NCBI RefSeq assembly: GCF_023715725.1
Contig: NZ_JAMBOT010000001.1
Span: 1,109,839 to 1,173,838 of the forward strand
From: Paenibacillus pasadenensis
GTDB lineage: Bacteria; Bacillota; Bacilli; Paenibacillales; Paenibacillaceae
Length of the DNA: 64,000 nt
Direction of reading: 5' to 3'
The notes beneath the pieces are model-generated. The model did no database searches and was not told the DNA's origin. It was given only the letters and a program-made list of their open reading frames with translations. Shown here piece after piece: positions 18,009-26,351 of this stretch; positions within the stretch are counted from its first letter, which is position 1; each line of letters starts with the position of its first letter. The translations under genes and the position numbers were made by a program.

Positions 18009-18751
18009 GCCCGTACCGTTCCGATGCGCGTTCCGGCAGCGCCGAGCGCTTCTTGTTGAATGGCGATCAGATCACGGATGCCCTTTTCTCCAAGCTCAAG
18101 CAAAGCGTTGAGCTCCTCGCGGGAGAATGGCTCGTCCTCTCCGGTTCCCTGCAGTTCAACAAACTTGCCGTTCCCGGTCATGACCAGGTTCATATCCACT
18201 TTTGCGCGCGAATCCTCTTCGTAATGCAGATCGAGACGCGGCTCACCGTCAATGACGCCAACGCTCGTCGAGGCGAGGTAGTCGGTCAGCGGGTAGACCG
18301 GGAAGTTGACGGTTTTGGCCAGCTTGTCAATCGCTAAAGCCAGTGCGACGAAGCTGCCGGTAATCGCCGTTGTGCGGGTGCCGCCGTCGGCTTGAAGCAC
18401 GTCGCAATCAAGCGTGAGCGTGCGCTCGCCGAGCGCCTGCAGATTCACAACCGAACGGAGCGCGCGTCCGATTAACCGCTGAATTTCCATCGTGCGGCCG
18501 TTTATTTTGCCCCGATGCGATTCGCGCTGATTGCGAGTATGCGTCGCACGCGGCAGCATGGAATACTCCGCCGTAACCCAGCCCTTGCCCTGTCCCTTCA
18601 TGAAAGGCGGAACCCGCTCCTCCAGCGTTGCGGTGCAAAGCACCCGGGTATCTCCGGCCTCAATCAGCACCGAACCCTCTGCATATTTGTTCACATTTAC
18701 CGTGATATGTACCGGCCTTAGCTGGCCCGGCTCCCGTCCATCCGATCTCAT
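18005..18751 (-). CDS. rph: Ribonuclease PH
   Basis: This phosphorolytic 3'-to-5' exoribonuclease trims tRNA and other RNA 3' ends. Family sequence includes [15 protein letters not shown] at the N-terminus, the phosphate-binding [24 protein letters not shown], and [18 protein letters not shown]. The 248 residues match the family. It is translationally coupled to rdgB and lies downstream of gerM, as in B. subtilis. Confidence 0.96.
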   Translation of the reverse strand: MRSDGREPGQLRPVHITVNVNKYAEGSVLIEAGDTRVLCTATLEERVPPFMKGQGKGWVTAEYSMLPRATHTRNQRESHRGKINGRTMEIQRLIGRALRSVVNLQALGERTLTLDCDVLQADGGTRTTAITGSFVALALAIDKLAKTVNFPVYPLTDYLASTSVGVIDGEPRLDLHYEEDSRAKVDMNLVMTGNGKFVELQGTGEDEPFSREELNALLELGEKGIRDLIAIQQEALGAAGTRIGTVRA

Positions 18752-18863
18752 TCTGGTCGTACTCCTCCTTCAATACATGACTGCAATAGCCCTCATTGTA
18801 GCAGACCGCAGCTGGAAAATCACGCTGGCGGCGGTCCCGGCAAAAGGCTCAGGCACTCCAAAC

Positions 18864-18907
18864 AAAAACCGCCCTCTTCGGCGGTTAACGCTCGAAGAGG
18901 ACGGTCT
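18864..18907 (-). terminator. Terminator of gerM
   Basis: On the minus strand GACCGTCCTCTTCG pairs with CGAAGAGGGCGGTT, ending in TTTTTG. It separates gerM from rph. Confidence 0.85.
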
Positions 18908-18943
18908 TGGTTAAACATTTTCCTGGGAAGCGAATTGGAGATG

Positions 18944-20020
18944 TTAGGATTTAAATGCGTTCAGCTGCTCTGGGCGGGTCACCGGGTTCGCGTAGGAGAA
19001 ATCCAGCTCATCCTTGAAGTCGGATTGTCCGTTCAGCTTAATCTGTACCTGTTCGACGCCAGCATTTTCGGTCAATGAAAGCACGACGGCGCGCATCATT
19101 TCGGATGGAGCGATGTCGCCCTTTTTGTATCCCTCGTCCACCAGATCCAGCGTGAGGCTGCTTTTTTCTGTGTCCGCCGTCACTTTGCTGACGTCGAAAT
19201 TATCTAGCCAGACCGGAACAAGGTTGCTCTCTTCCAGCGGCCCTTTTGCCAGCTGGTCCAGTACGGCAGTCAGCTTGTCGCTTGTGCGCGGCACGAGACG
19301 AGTGACCGGCACGAAGTACGGATCGCCTACTTCCGTTTTACTGGAGAAATAGAGCGTTACCGGAGTAGAAAGGCTGTAGTCGACTCCTGCTTCCGCCTCC
19401 ACGTTAATGCCCATGGAACGGGTCAAAGCACGGTCAAGCGGATATTGCCCCTGCGGCATTTCAGGCAGCTTTTGCCCTTCCTCCCACAGCTCGACGCTTT
19501 GAATGCCCTCCATTCCCGTCAACGTATAGGTAATCGCCTCCAGCATGCCGCGCTCGTCCTGCTCGTTATAATCGTTTAAATGACTGGAGAAGTCCACCTT
19601 TGCCAGCTTTGTTTCGGTATTAACCTCTACATTCAGAATTTCGGTGCCTTTTGGCAGCACTGCGGAAAATCCGGCAGGCAGCAGCTTGGCATAGGCGCCG
19701 CCATCAACGAGCAGCTCCAGTGCTTGAGCTTCCGGGCGCAGCTTGCTGTCAAGCTTCGCCTGGATTGTAACAGGAGCCAGATATCCCTCCGCATCCTTTA
19801 AATACACGGTAAGGCCTGTGCCTTGTCCCGCTTCCACACCGGTTCCCGCCGTTGCCGAGCCGTCTTGGCCGGTTTCCAGCGAGCCGTTCACGCCCTGCGG
19901 CGGATCGATCTCTTTGCTTTCGGATGGAGAGAACCAGCCGCAGCCGGCGATGACGACCGGCAATGTAAGGGCGCCAGTCAAAGCTGCCCTGCGAATCCAT
20001 TTGTAGCGCTGCTTTTTCAT
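18944..20020 (-). CDS. gerM: GerM-like lipoprotein with two GerMN domains
   Basis: This is a sporulation/germination lipoprotein; in Bacillus GerM contributes to a channel between mother cell and forespore. The signal peptide ends in a lipobox (VVIAGC, Cys at about 27). Two GerMN domains follow: the first with LLPAGFSAVLPKGTEIL and VDFSSHLNDY, the second with LVPVWLDNFDV and LDLVDEGYKKGD. At 358 residues it is normal. The order gerM-rph-rdgB is as in B. subtilis, but here a terminator separates gerM from rph. Confidence 0.92.
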   Translation of the reverse strand: MKKQRYKWIRRAALTGALTLPVVIAGCGWFSPSESKEIDPPQGVNGSLETGQDGSATAGTGVEAGQGTGLTVYLKDAEGYLAPVTIQAKLDSKLRPEAQALELLVDGGAYAKLLPAGFSAVLPKGTEILNVEVNTETKLAKVDFSSHLNDYNEQDERGMLEAITYTLTGMEGIQSVELWEEGQKLPEMPQGQYPLDRALTRSMGINVEAEAGVDYSLSTPVTLYFSSKTEVGDPYFVPVTRLVPRTSDKLTAVLDQLAKGPLEESNLVPVWLDNFDVSKVTADTEKSSLTLDLVDEGYKKGDIAPSEMMRAVVLSLTENAGVEQVQIKLNGQSDFKDELDFSYANPVTRPEQLNAFKS

Positions 20021-20157
20021 TTCCTATATCCTCCCTTGGTTACCGGCCGCGTTTGTGCCGCCTGGTGGTACTAGCTCTTTTGTTGTACTATGTGTATGGG
20101 TTGTACCAACCTTTTAGACCAGCTTGTTCAACAATTCCTAGCAAGGGGGATAACCGC

Positions 20158-20712
20158 ATGTCCGATCCAGGAAAATACGCGCTCAACAGTCAGGCTGTCG
20201 CCCAAGCTACCGCTGAATGGCTTTCCAAACGAGGAATTACAAAGAGCCAGATTGCCGAGCTCACTTTATTTTTGCAAAAGGATTACTACCCGGATCTGTC
20301 GCTCGATGAATGTGAACGCAACGTAGAGGCCGTGCTCTCCAAGCGCGAGGTGCAAAACGCCATTCTGACCGGAATCCAGCTCGATGTGCTCGCCGAAGAA
20401 GGCAAGCTCATCCCTCCGCTGCAGGAAATGATTCATAACGACGAGGGCCTTTACGGCTGCGACGAAATACTTGCCTTATCCATTGTCAATGTATATGGAA
20501 GCATCGGGCTGACAAACTTCGGTTACGTGGACAAGCTGAAGCCGGGCATTCTTGTCCGTCTCAACGATAAAAACGATGGTGAAATCCATACGTTCCTCGA
20601 CGATATCGTCGGCGCGATCGCGGCTGCGGCTGCAAGCCGCATTGCGCACCGCAAACAGGCGGAACGTGAAGAAGCCCGCGGCGAGCGGGGCGAGGACGTT
20701 CCACTTCCATAA
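20158..20712 (+). CDS. Phosphatidylglycerophosphatase A-like protein (YutG type), copy 1
   Basis: The product belongs to the PgpA/YutG family, in which members dephosphorylate phosphatidylglycerol phosphate. Here a short N-terminal helical extension precedes a compact domain with GLYGCDEILALSIVNVYGSIG, LTNFGYVDKLKPG and HTFLDDIVGAIAAAAASRIAHR. The start ATG at 20158 is preceded by AAGGGGG; an upstream in-frame extension exists but lacks a ribosome binding site. The 184-residue product has a clear paralogue at 62563-63063. Which of the two does the cardinal lipid reaction cannot be told from sequence. Confidence 0.85.
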   Translation: MSDPGKYALNSQAVAQATAEWLSKRGITKSQIAELTLFLQKDYYPDLSLDECERNVEAVLSKREVQNAILTGIQLDVLAEEGKLIPPLQEMIHNDEGLYGCDEILALSIVNVYGSIGLTNFGYVDKLKPGILVRLNDKNDGEIHTFLDDIVGAIAAAAASRIAHRKQAEREEARGERGEDVPLP

Positions 20713-20713
20713 G

Positions 20714-20760
20714 AACAAACGCCGCCCGGTCCCTGAATGGGAGCCGGGCGGCGTTTGTTG
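20714..20760 (+). terminator. Terminator of the PgpA-like gene
   Basis: Arms of about 16 bases (AACAAACGCCGCCCGG and its exact complement) lie directly after the stop codon and end in TTTGTTG. Confidence 0.9.
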
Positions 20761-20762
20761 AT

Positions 20763-21011
20763 TTTTGAGCTACTTAAGGGCGTTTGACGCCCTTACGAGC
20801 GGCGGTTTTGCGCTTTTGAGCTAGCTTAAGGGCGTTTGACGCCCTTACGAGCGACGGTTCTGCGCTTTTGAGCTAGCTTAAGGGCGTTTGACGCCCTTAT
20901 GGGCGGGGTTTTGCGCTTTTGAGCTAGCTTAAGGGCGTTTGACGCCCTTACGAGCGACGGTTTTGCGTTTTTGAGCTAGCTTAAGGACGTTTGACGCCCT
21001 TACGAGCGGCT
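20763..21011 (+). repeat. Five-copy tandem array of a 51/52-bp hairpin repeat
   Basis: Copies start near 20763, 20814, 20866, 20917 and 20969. Each reads TTTTGAGCTAGCTT, then the palindrome AAGGGCGTTTGACGCCCTT, then a variable ACGAGCGACGGTTTTGCG. The palindromic core is the best conserved part; one copy has a single change in an arm (AAGGACG). The array fills the 318-base gap between the PgpA-like gene and the cupin gene. No gene is seen in it. Confidence 0.92.
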
Positions 21012-21030
21012 GCTCAAACAATTGCTTCGT

Positions 21031-21387
21031 TTAAAATGAAGCCAACTCCTCCATCTCAACGATCAGCTCGTCTCCCTCGACGAGCAGCAGAGTCATGCCT
21101 GTTTTTGTGCCAAACTCATGCTCTTCGTCGGCGTCCCAATAAGCGGCCTGTCCGGCGCGCACCGTGATGCGCTGATGATCCGTGCCGCTCACCCAGCCCT
21201 CTCCGTCTATCAATAAACATAACTGGCTCGTTGCAGCCGCTTGCCGCCCGATGACTGCGTTGGGCTCTACCCGCAAACTGCTCAGCTGTATTCTTCCTTC
21301 TTGCCGGGTAATACCGGAGAACATCACGCCGCTGCTCCCATAATTATGGACCGGCTGCTCTTTGTCCGGCAGACGATAGATTTTCAT
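21031..21387 (-). CDS. Small cupin-domain protein
   Basis: This 118-residue single-domain beta-barrel protein has a strand pattern LRVEPNAVIGRQAAATSQLCLLIDGEGWVSG followed by ITVRAGQAAYWDADEEHEFG, typical of cupin motifs 1 and 2. The first motif lacks the usual HxH pair; only the His in EEHEFG is obvious, so metal binding is doubtful. It stands alone between repeat regions. The function is unknown; stress or metabolite sensing is a guess. Confidence 0.8.
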   Translation of the reverse strand: MKIYRLPDKEQPVHNYGSSGVMFSGITRQEGRIQLSSLRVEPNAVIGRQAAATSQLCLLIDGEGWVSGTDHQRITVRAGQAAYWDADEEHEFGTKTGMTLLLVEGDELIVEMEELASF

Positions 21388-21521
21388 CGTTATCTCCCTC
21401 TGTCCCGCGTCGTTGAGCCTAAGCTATTCGCCGCCGTCATCCGAATTTCCTTGGCGTTGGCGTTCTAATGTTAATTTTCCTAGCGATGATACTATTGGGG
21501 CTCGCCCCTCAAATCAATAAA

Positions 21522-21701
21522 CTTGAAATAAGACCAGAGAAGGGATCTATTTCAAGCCACACGCACCACCATTTGCAAAATAAGACCATAAATGGGCCTA
21601 TTCAATGGCTAAACTGGAAAATAGGCAGAAAAAAGACCAAAATCGGTCTTATCCTAACTAAATACGCAAAAGTGCGCTTCATGAAGACCAAAAACGGCCT
21701 T
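21522..21701 (+). repeat. Four degenerate AAGACC/GGTCTT hairpins
   Basis: Hairpins lie at 21522-21556 (arms CTTGAAATA/TATTTCAAG), 21579-21603 (AATAAGACC/GGGCCTATT), 21633-21650 (AAGACC/GGTCTT) and 21684-21701 (AAGACC/GGCCTT). They fill an AT-richer gap (21388-21859) where I see no convincing gene; the frame at 21468-21761 has no ribosome binding site or protein-like composition. Confidence 0.7.
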
Positions 21702-21859
21702 AATATCCGCTTCGTAAACAGAAATGGGAGTGCAGCTAGCTACCTGCTACAGTCCCCATAAATGACGAGCACCATAGCAGAAAAAGAGTAGCTTCCTCCC
21801 GCTCAGTAACAGCCAGGGTTGAGAAGCATGCCCGTGAGCTGAACATTAAAACACAACCA

Positions 21860-23002
21860 CTACTCCTTCACGCTGAACAACAGCGCTCCAGCCGCCGTCT
21901 CCCGCTCCTCCGCCTTGCCCTCGGCCGCAAGATAAGCCAGATGAGCCAGCGTTTCCGACATCGCAAACCTCATATTGTGGATGTTGCGGCGCAAATGAGA
22001 GCCGAATTCCAGCTCGCACAGCTGGAACGCGCTGGCCGGGCCGCTTTCCCGCAGCAGGCCGAGCAGATGCTCCAGCCGCCGCTCATGATGAGCCGCAATC
22101 TCCGCCGCGCGTCCCGCCAAATCGCGGAAGGGCTCCCTATGCCCGGGATAAACGGCCTCTACCTCGTATTCGGAAAGCTGCTGCAGGCTAGTTAAATAAG
22201 AGCGCAGCGGGTTCGGGTCTTCATCGGGACCCGGGATAAGACTGATGTTAGGCGTAATGCGAAGTAATACCTGGTCACCCGCAATCATCGTCCGGCTGCT
22301 CTCGCTATACAAACAAAGCGCTCCGCCCGCATGCCCCGGAGCGTCAATTAACAGCCACTGCTCGCCGCCCATTTCCAATTGCCGGCCTGCTGCAACATAG
22401 GTTACCTCCGGCTGCGGCTCCACCCGCTCCGTGAAGGAGGCAAAATGAGGCCCTAACTGCTCCAGCAGTTCCTCCGGCATGCCATGCCGGCCGAACCAGC
22501 CGGACAGCTCCGCCGCAAACCGGCTGCTGTCCGCTCCCCACATTCGCTGCGCATACCGGTGCGACAGCTCCGTCATCACAACCGGACAGCCGTACCGCTG
22601 CTGAAACCAGCCCGCCAGCCCGTAATGGTCCGGGTGCTGATGCGTCAGCAGCACGCGCCGCAGCTTGCCTTGCCCAATGCCAAGCCGCTCCAGCGCAGCC
22701 AACCATAACCCCCGCGCTTCATCCGTATTTAGCCCGGGATCAATTACCGTCCAGTCCCCTTCCGGCTCCGGGACGAGGTAACTGTTCACATAGCGCAAGG
22801 AATAAGGCAAAGGCACCAATATCCGCAGCCAACCGCCGGATAGTTGTTCCATTGACAGCTCCAGCCCCCCGCTAATCCCCCGAACAGAATGTGCTGCTTC
22901 GTCCGGTTTCGGTCGCACGCCTTGCTGTTCCCTCATAACCTTCTCCCGAACAGAGTCTGCCGTTTCATCCGGTTGCGTTCCCCTGTCTCGCTGCTCGTTC
23001 AT
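21860..23002 (-). CDS. MBL-fold metallo-hydrolase with duplicated N-terminus
   Basis: This metallo-beta-lactamase-fold hydrolase has the metal motif LLTHQHPDHYGLAGWF, DAPGHAGGALCLY and YPGHREPFRD, plus a helical C-terminal domain. The N-terminus carries a near-repeat of 22 residues (MNEQRDRGTQPDETADSVRE, then MREQQGVRPKPDEAAHSVRG), so the ancestral start may be the ATG at 22936 or the Met at MEQLSGGWL. It overlaps the upstream methyltransferase by four bases. The substrate is unknown; thioester hydrolysis is a common activity in this subgroup. Confidence 0.88.
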   Translation of the reverse strand: MNEQRDRGTQPDETADSVREKVMREQQGVRPKPDEAAHSVRGISGGLELSMEQLSGGWLRILVPLPYSLRYVNSYLVPEPEGDWTVIDPGLNTDEARGLWLAALERLGIGQGKLRRVLLTHQHPDHYGLAGWFQQRYGCPVVMTELSHRYAQRMWGADSSRFAAELSGWFGRHGMPEELLEQLGPHFASFTERVEPQPEVTYVAAGRQLEMGGEQWLLIDAPGHAGGALCLYSESSRTMIAGDQVLLRITPNISLIPGPDEDPNPLRSYLTSLQQLSEYEVEAVYPGHREPFRDLAGRAAEIAAHHERRLEHLLGLLRESGPASAFQLCELEFGSHLRRNIHNMRFAMSETLAHLAYLAAEGKAEERETAAGALLFSVKE

Positions 23003-23748
23003 GGTCTTCTCCCAAACAAGATAAGCCTTTTGGAAGCAGACCGGTCGTATGCCTCGCCGCCGTAACCGCCGCTAACTGCATCCAATACTAATCCCGCCTC
23101 TAACAAAGCCGAACGGAACCAGTCCTCGTCCAGCAGACGTACGCTTTCGGTGTACTCGCGGACGCGGCCTCCCTCCCCATCGGAGAGACGGATGCATTTG
23201 ACTACTCTGCCGTCCTGAATCCAACGCCGCTCCATAATTAACGTGCCGCTGGAGTCATCCGTCCGTTTGGACTCCGGCACGAGTGATGTCCGGACCTGAT
23301 CGGGATTAAGAAAATCAATCAAAAATCTTCCGCCCGGCTTCAGAATGCGCCTAATCTCGCGCAGCACTTCAATATGTTCCTCATCCCGCTCAAAATAACC
23401 GAAGGAGGTGAACAGGTTTACGACCGCGTCGAATCCTTCGTCTTCTAACGGAATCTTCCGCATATCCCCCTGCACAAATTCCACCTCGCCGCCGCTGTTC
23501 TGCCGGTTGGCTTCCTCCAGCAACGCTTCGGATAAATCCATGCCGACAACGATGTATCCCAACCGGCTGAGCGCAAGAGAGTGGCGTCCCATGCCGCAGC
23601 CGATATCGGCGATGCGGGCGCCAGGCTGAATATCCAGACGAGCGGCCAGCTGCGCCACCTCCTGCTCCGCCTGTTTCCAGTTTCTATGGCGATAAACAAT
23701 TAAATAATCGTCTCCAAAGCTTTTTTCAAACCATTCCGACATATGCAT
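22999..23748 (-). CDS. Class I SAM-dependent methyltransferase
   Basis: The Rossmann-fold methyltransferase has motif I ARIADIGCGMGRHSLAL (about residues 42-60), the acidic loop VVGMDLSEALLEEA and motif FDAVVNLFTSFGYF. The 249 residues include a C-terminal beta region typical of small-molecule methyltransferases. The start is ATG at 23748 (or 23742) behind AAGGAG. It is coupled to the MBL hydrolase. The substrate cannot be inferred. Confidence 0.88.
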   Translation of the reverse strand: MHMSEWFEKSFGDDYLIVYRHRNWKQAEQEVAQLAARLDIQPGARIADIGCGMGRHSLALSRLGYIVVGMDLSEALLEEANRQNSGGEVEFVQGDMRKIPLEDEGFDAVVNLFTSFGYFERDEEHIEVLREIRRILKPGGRFLIDFLNPDQVRTSLVPESKRTDDSSGTLIMERRWIQDGRVVKCIRLSDGEGGRVREYTESVRLLDEDWFRSALLEAGLVLDAVSGGYGGEAYDRSASKRLILFGRRP

Positions 23749-23845
23749 TCCACTCCTTAGGCCGGGTCTTGCTCTCCGCTCCGGCTCTCTAATCTATCGC
23801 TTGTGTTATTGTACTGCATGTTCCGCTTTTCCGGCAAAATGAGGA

Positions 23846-23875
23846 ACATACTTTTTTGGAAGGGACGGCATACTA
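23846..23875 (+). promoter_or_regulatory. Possible sigma-G-type promoter of the gerA-type operon
   Basis: ACATA (23846-23850) and CATACTA (23869-23875) are 18 bases apart, about 30 bases before the first gene. The second element fits the sigma-G -10 pattern CATnnTA; the first is a partial match. Confidence 0.5.
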
Positions 23876-23904
23876 CTCCTGAACTGGAAGGAGGAGGAAG
23901 GGCG

Positions 23905-25236
23905 ATGATTCAGGCAATCCATGAACGGTTCGCTAATGCGAAGGACGTCAAAACCCACCGGATGACCAACAGCCGCTTCATTGCGGAGGTAGCCTATATC
24001 GCCACTCTTGTGGACGAGAGTAAGGTCAGCGAATTTATACTGGTTCCTTTTGCCAAAGAGGAAGTGCCGTTCAATGATCTGCTTGACCGCAATCCCAACT
24101 TCACGGAGCTGGACGATTCTGCGCGCTGGACCGATGTAATGCTGCGCGGTTTTGTGCTGATTAAGCTTGAGTCGAAAATTTACACGATGGACGCCGCCCG
24201 CGTCATCCGTAACGCCAATCCGCTGACGAGTGTGGAAAGCACGATCGAGGGACCGCAAATCGCGCTCAGCGAGGATTTGCTGGATTCGGTCAACATCATT
24301 CGCAGCCGCTACGCAAGCCCTAATCTTCAAAGCGAGGAATTTACGGTCGGCTCTATTTCCAAAACAAGAGTGGTGATGGTCTACGATCATATCCGCGTTG
24401 ACCCCACCGTGCTCGATATGGTGCGCCTGAAGCTCCGCAGCATTCAGACGGATGTGCTGAGCGCGACGGGAGAGCTGGCCAAATTCATGAACGACAACCG
24501 CAAACGGCTGTTTCCGGTGGAAATGATAACCGAGCGGGTGGACCGGCTGACGCGCGGTCTGTCCAAAGGCAAAATTATCGTCATGATGCAGGGCAGCATG
24601 TTTGCGATTATGCTCCCAATCATGTTTACCGAGCTGATGACGGCAACCGAGGACAGGTACGAGTCGTTCTGGACGTCGGTTATGCTGCTGTCGCTGCGTT
24701 TTGTCGCGCTGCTGATGACAACAACTCTTCCCGCTCTATATATCGCCGTTATTTCCTACAACCCGGAGCTGTTCCGCGTCCAGCTTGCCTTTTCGATAGC
24801 CGGCAGCCGTGCCTCCGTGCCTTATCCATCCTTCATTGAAGTGTTCATCATGCTGTTCATGATCGAAATGCTCGTGGAGGCAAGCGTCCGTTTGCCCAAA
24901 TATATCGGCTCCACGGCAACAACCGTAGGCGGCCTCATTCTCGGCCAGGCGGCGCAGCAAGCCGGTCTCGTCAGCAGCATTATGATTATCGTCACCTCGG
25001 TCATGGCGATCTCCAACTTTGTTATCCCGATCTATTCCTTGTCGCTGGCGGTCCGGTTTATTAAATATCCGCTCATCGTACTTGCTATCTTTTTTGGCCT
25101 TCCGGGAGTGGCCTGCGGCATTTTCGCTGGAGTCATCTACCTATGCAGCCAGCGAAGCTTCGGCAAGCCGTATTTCAGATTAATGCTGCCCATCGATTGG
25201 AAGCACACGGATATCGGCGAGGTGAAATCCAAATGA
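23905..25236 (+). CDS. GerA-family spore germinant receptor, A subunit
   Basis: This A subunit of a nutrient germinant receptor sits in the spore inner membrane. A hydrophilic N-terminal domain of about 240 residues (with VEMITERVDRLTRGLSKGKI) precedes about five membrane segments. Family sequence SIAGSRASVPYPSFIEVFIM and VGGLILGQAAQQAGL is plain. The start at 23905 follows GGAGGAGG; the open frame upstream is not used. At 443 residues it is slightly short. It is tightly coupled to the B and C subunit genes. Confidence 0.93.
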   Translation: MIQAIHERFANAKDVKTHRMTNSRFIAEVAYIATLVDESKVSEFILVPFAKEEVPFNDLLDRNPNFTELDDSARWTDVMLRGFVLIKLESKIYTMDAARVIRNANPLTSVESTIEGPQIALSEDLLDSVNIIRSRYASPNLQSEEFTVGSISKTRVVMVYDHIRVDPTVLDMVRLKLRSIQTDVLSATGELAKFMNDNRKRLFPVEMITERVDRLTRGLSKGKIIVMMQGSMFAIMLPIMFTELMTATEDRYESFWTSVMLLSLRFVALLMTTTLPALYIAVISYNPELFRVQLAFSIAGSRASVPYPSFIEVFIMLFMIEMLVEASVRLPKYIGSTATTVGGLILGQAAQQAGLVSSIMIIVTSVMAISNFVIPIYSLSLAVRFIKYPLIVLAIFFGLPGVACGIFAGVIYLCSQRSFGKPYFRLMLPIDWKHTDIGEVKSK

Positions 25237-26351
25237 ACCGCTATTTCTACTATAGCTTTGTCATGGTGGCCATGCTTAACCTGATGCTGTTTGTGCCGGC
25301 CGTGCTCATTGAGCAGCGCATGACCGGAGCGGTATCCTCGATGCTCGTTGCCATCGTGCTGGGCACGCTGACGGGATATGCGGCAACCGCAGCGCTCGGG
25401 CGTTACCCGGGCATGGGAATTCCGGAAATTTTTCGGCTGCATATGCCAGAATGGTTCGTTAAGCCGGTCCTGGCGCTGTACGCCTTTATGTTTTTTTTCG
25501 CTTCCAGCTTTGCTCTGATTGCCTTTACGCTGCTGATGAACCGGGTATTGACGCCGGATTTGCCAGCCTGGAATCTGCTGTTAGTGCTTGGAGCGGTTTG
25601 CATCTACGGATCGACCCGTTCCTCCATGACGCTGATGTTCATGCTGGAAGTGACGATTTTGCTCATTACTCCGGTCGTGCTGTTCATTTTGTTTAAAGGC
25701 ATCCGCAGTCCCGATGTCGCCTGGAACGCCATTTTCACCGTAGCCCAATATGTCCGGGTGCCCCCAACGCTTAAGAGCGTAGCGGCGGGAACGTTTATTT
25801 TTACCGGGTACATCAATTTAGCCATCTTCAACCGACTCAATCCGCCTAACTTCCGTCTGAAGGGCAGATGGCTCATCCCGCTGTTCGGCAGCGGCATTCT
25901 GTTTACGACTTTTTTTCTGCCGATCGGCTTCCACGGCACGGTGGCGGTGCAGCGTTATATGTTCGTCTGGACGCAGACGGCGGACTCCATGACGATGAAT
26001 TTTGGTTTTATCGAACGGGTCATGTTCCTGTTTCTGATGATCTATCTCGGCCTGACGGTGCTCTACACCTGCGTCGGCTGGCATCAGTCGATCGAATTTG
26101 TGCGAAGCATCAGCAAAAAGTATCAGTACGAGGTTGATTTCAACAAAACGCCAAAAGCCAACTGGTGGATCAGCTGCATCTATTTTGTCATATGTATCGG
26201 GGCAATGTTTATTTGGGATGAAGGGCTCAATATGCTCGTAGCTGAAATTTGGCTCGTCACCAGGATGTTCGTTGAACAAGTCTCCATCGTCTTTTTGTTC
26301 CTCGTGTGCCGGAAACGGCCGCCGGCGGTGAAAGGGGCTGTCAGCTCATGA
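25233..26351 (+). CDS. GerB-family spore germinant receptor, permease-like B subunit
   Basis: This APC-superfamily membrane protein has about ten hydrophobic segments and is thought to bind the germinant. Sequence such as YPGMGIPEIFRLHMPEWFVKP and LYAFMFFFASSFALIAF fits endospore germination permeases. The start ATG at 25233 overlaps the A-subunit stop by four bases, with GGCGAGGTG ahead. The product is 372 residues. The ligand cannot be predicted. Confidence 0.93.
   Translation: MNRYFYYSFVMVAMLNLMLFVPAVLIEQRMTGAVSSMLVAIVLGTLTGYAATAALGRYPGMGIPEIFRLHMPEWFVKPVLALYAFMFFFASSFALIAFTLLMNRVLTPDLPAWNLLLVLGAVCIYGSTRSSMTLMFMLEVTILLITPVVLFILFKGIRSPDVAWNAIFTVAQYVRVPPTLKSVAAGTFIFTGYINLAIFNRLNPPNFRLKGRWLIPLFGSGILFTTFFLPIGFHGTVAVQRYMFVWTQTADSMTMNFGFIERVMFLFLMIYLGLTVLYTCVGWHQSIEFVRSISKKYQYEVDFNKTPKANWWISCIYFVICIGAMFIWDEGLNMLVAEIWLVTRMFVEQVSIVFLFLVCRKRPPAVKGAVSS

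Noticed and set aside
20763..21011. The five-copy array as a CRISPR
   Set aside because: The whole 51/52-bp unit is repeated with no unique spacers, and there are no cas genes.
21468..21761. 97-codon frame in the AAGACC hairpin gap
   Set aside because: It spans the hairpin repeats, lacks a ribosome binding site and has repeat-like composition.
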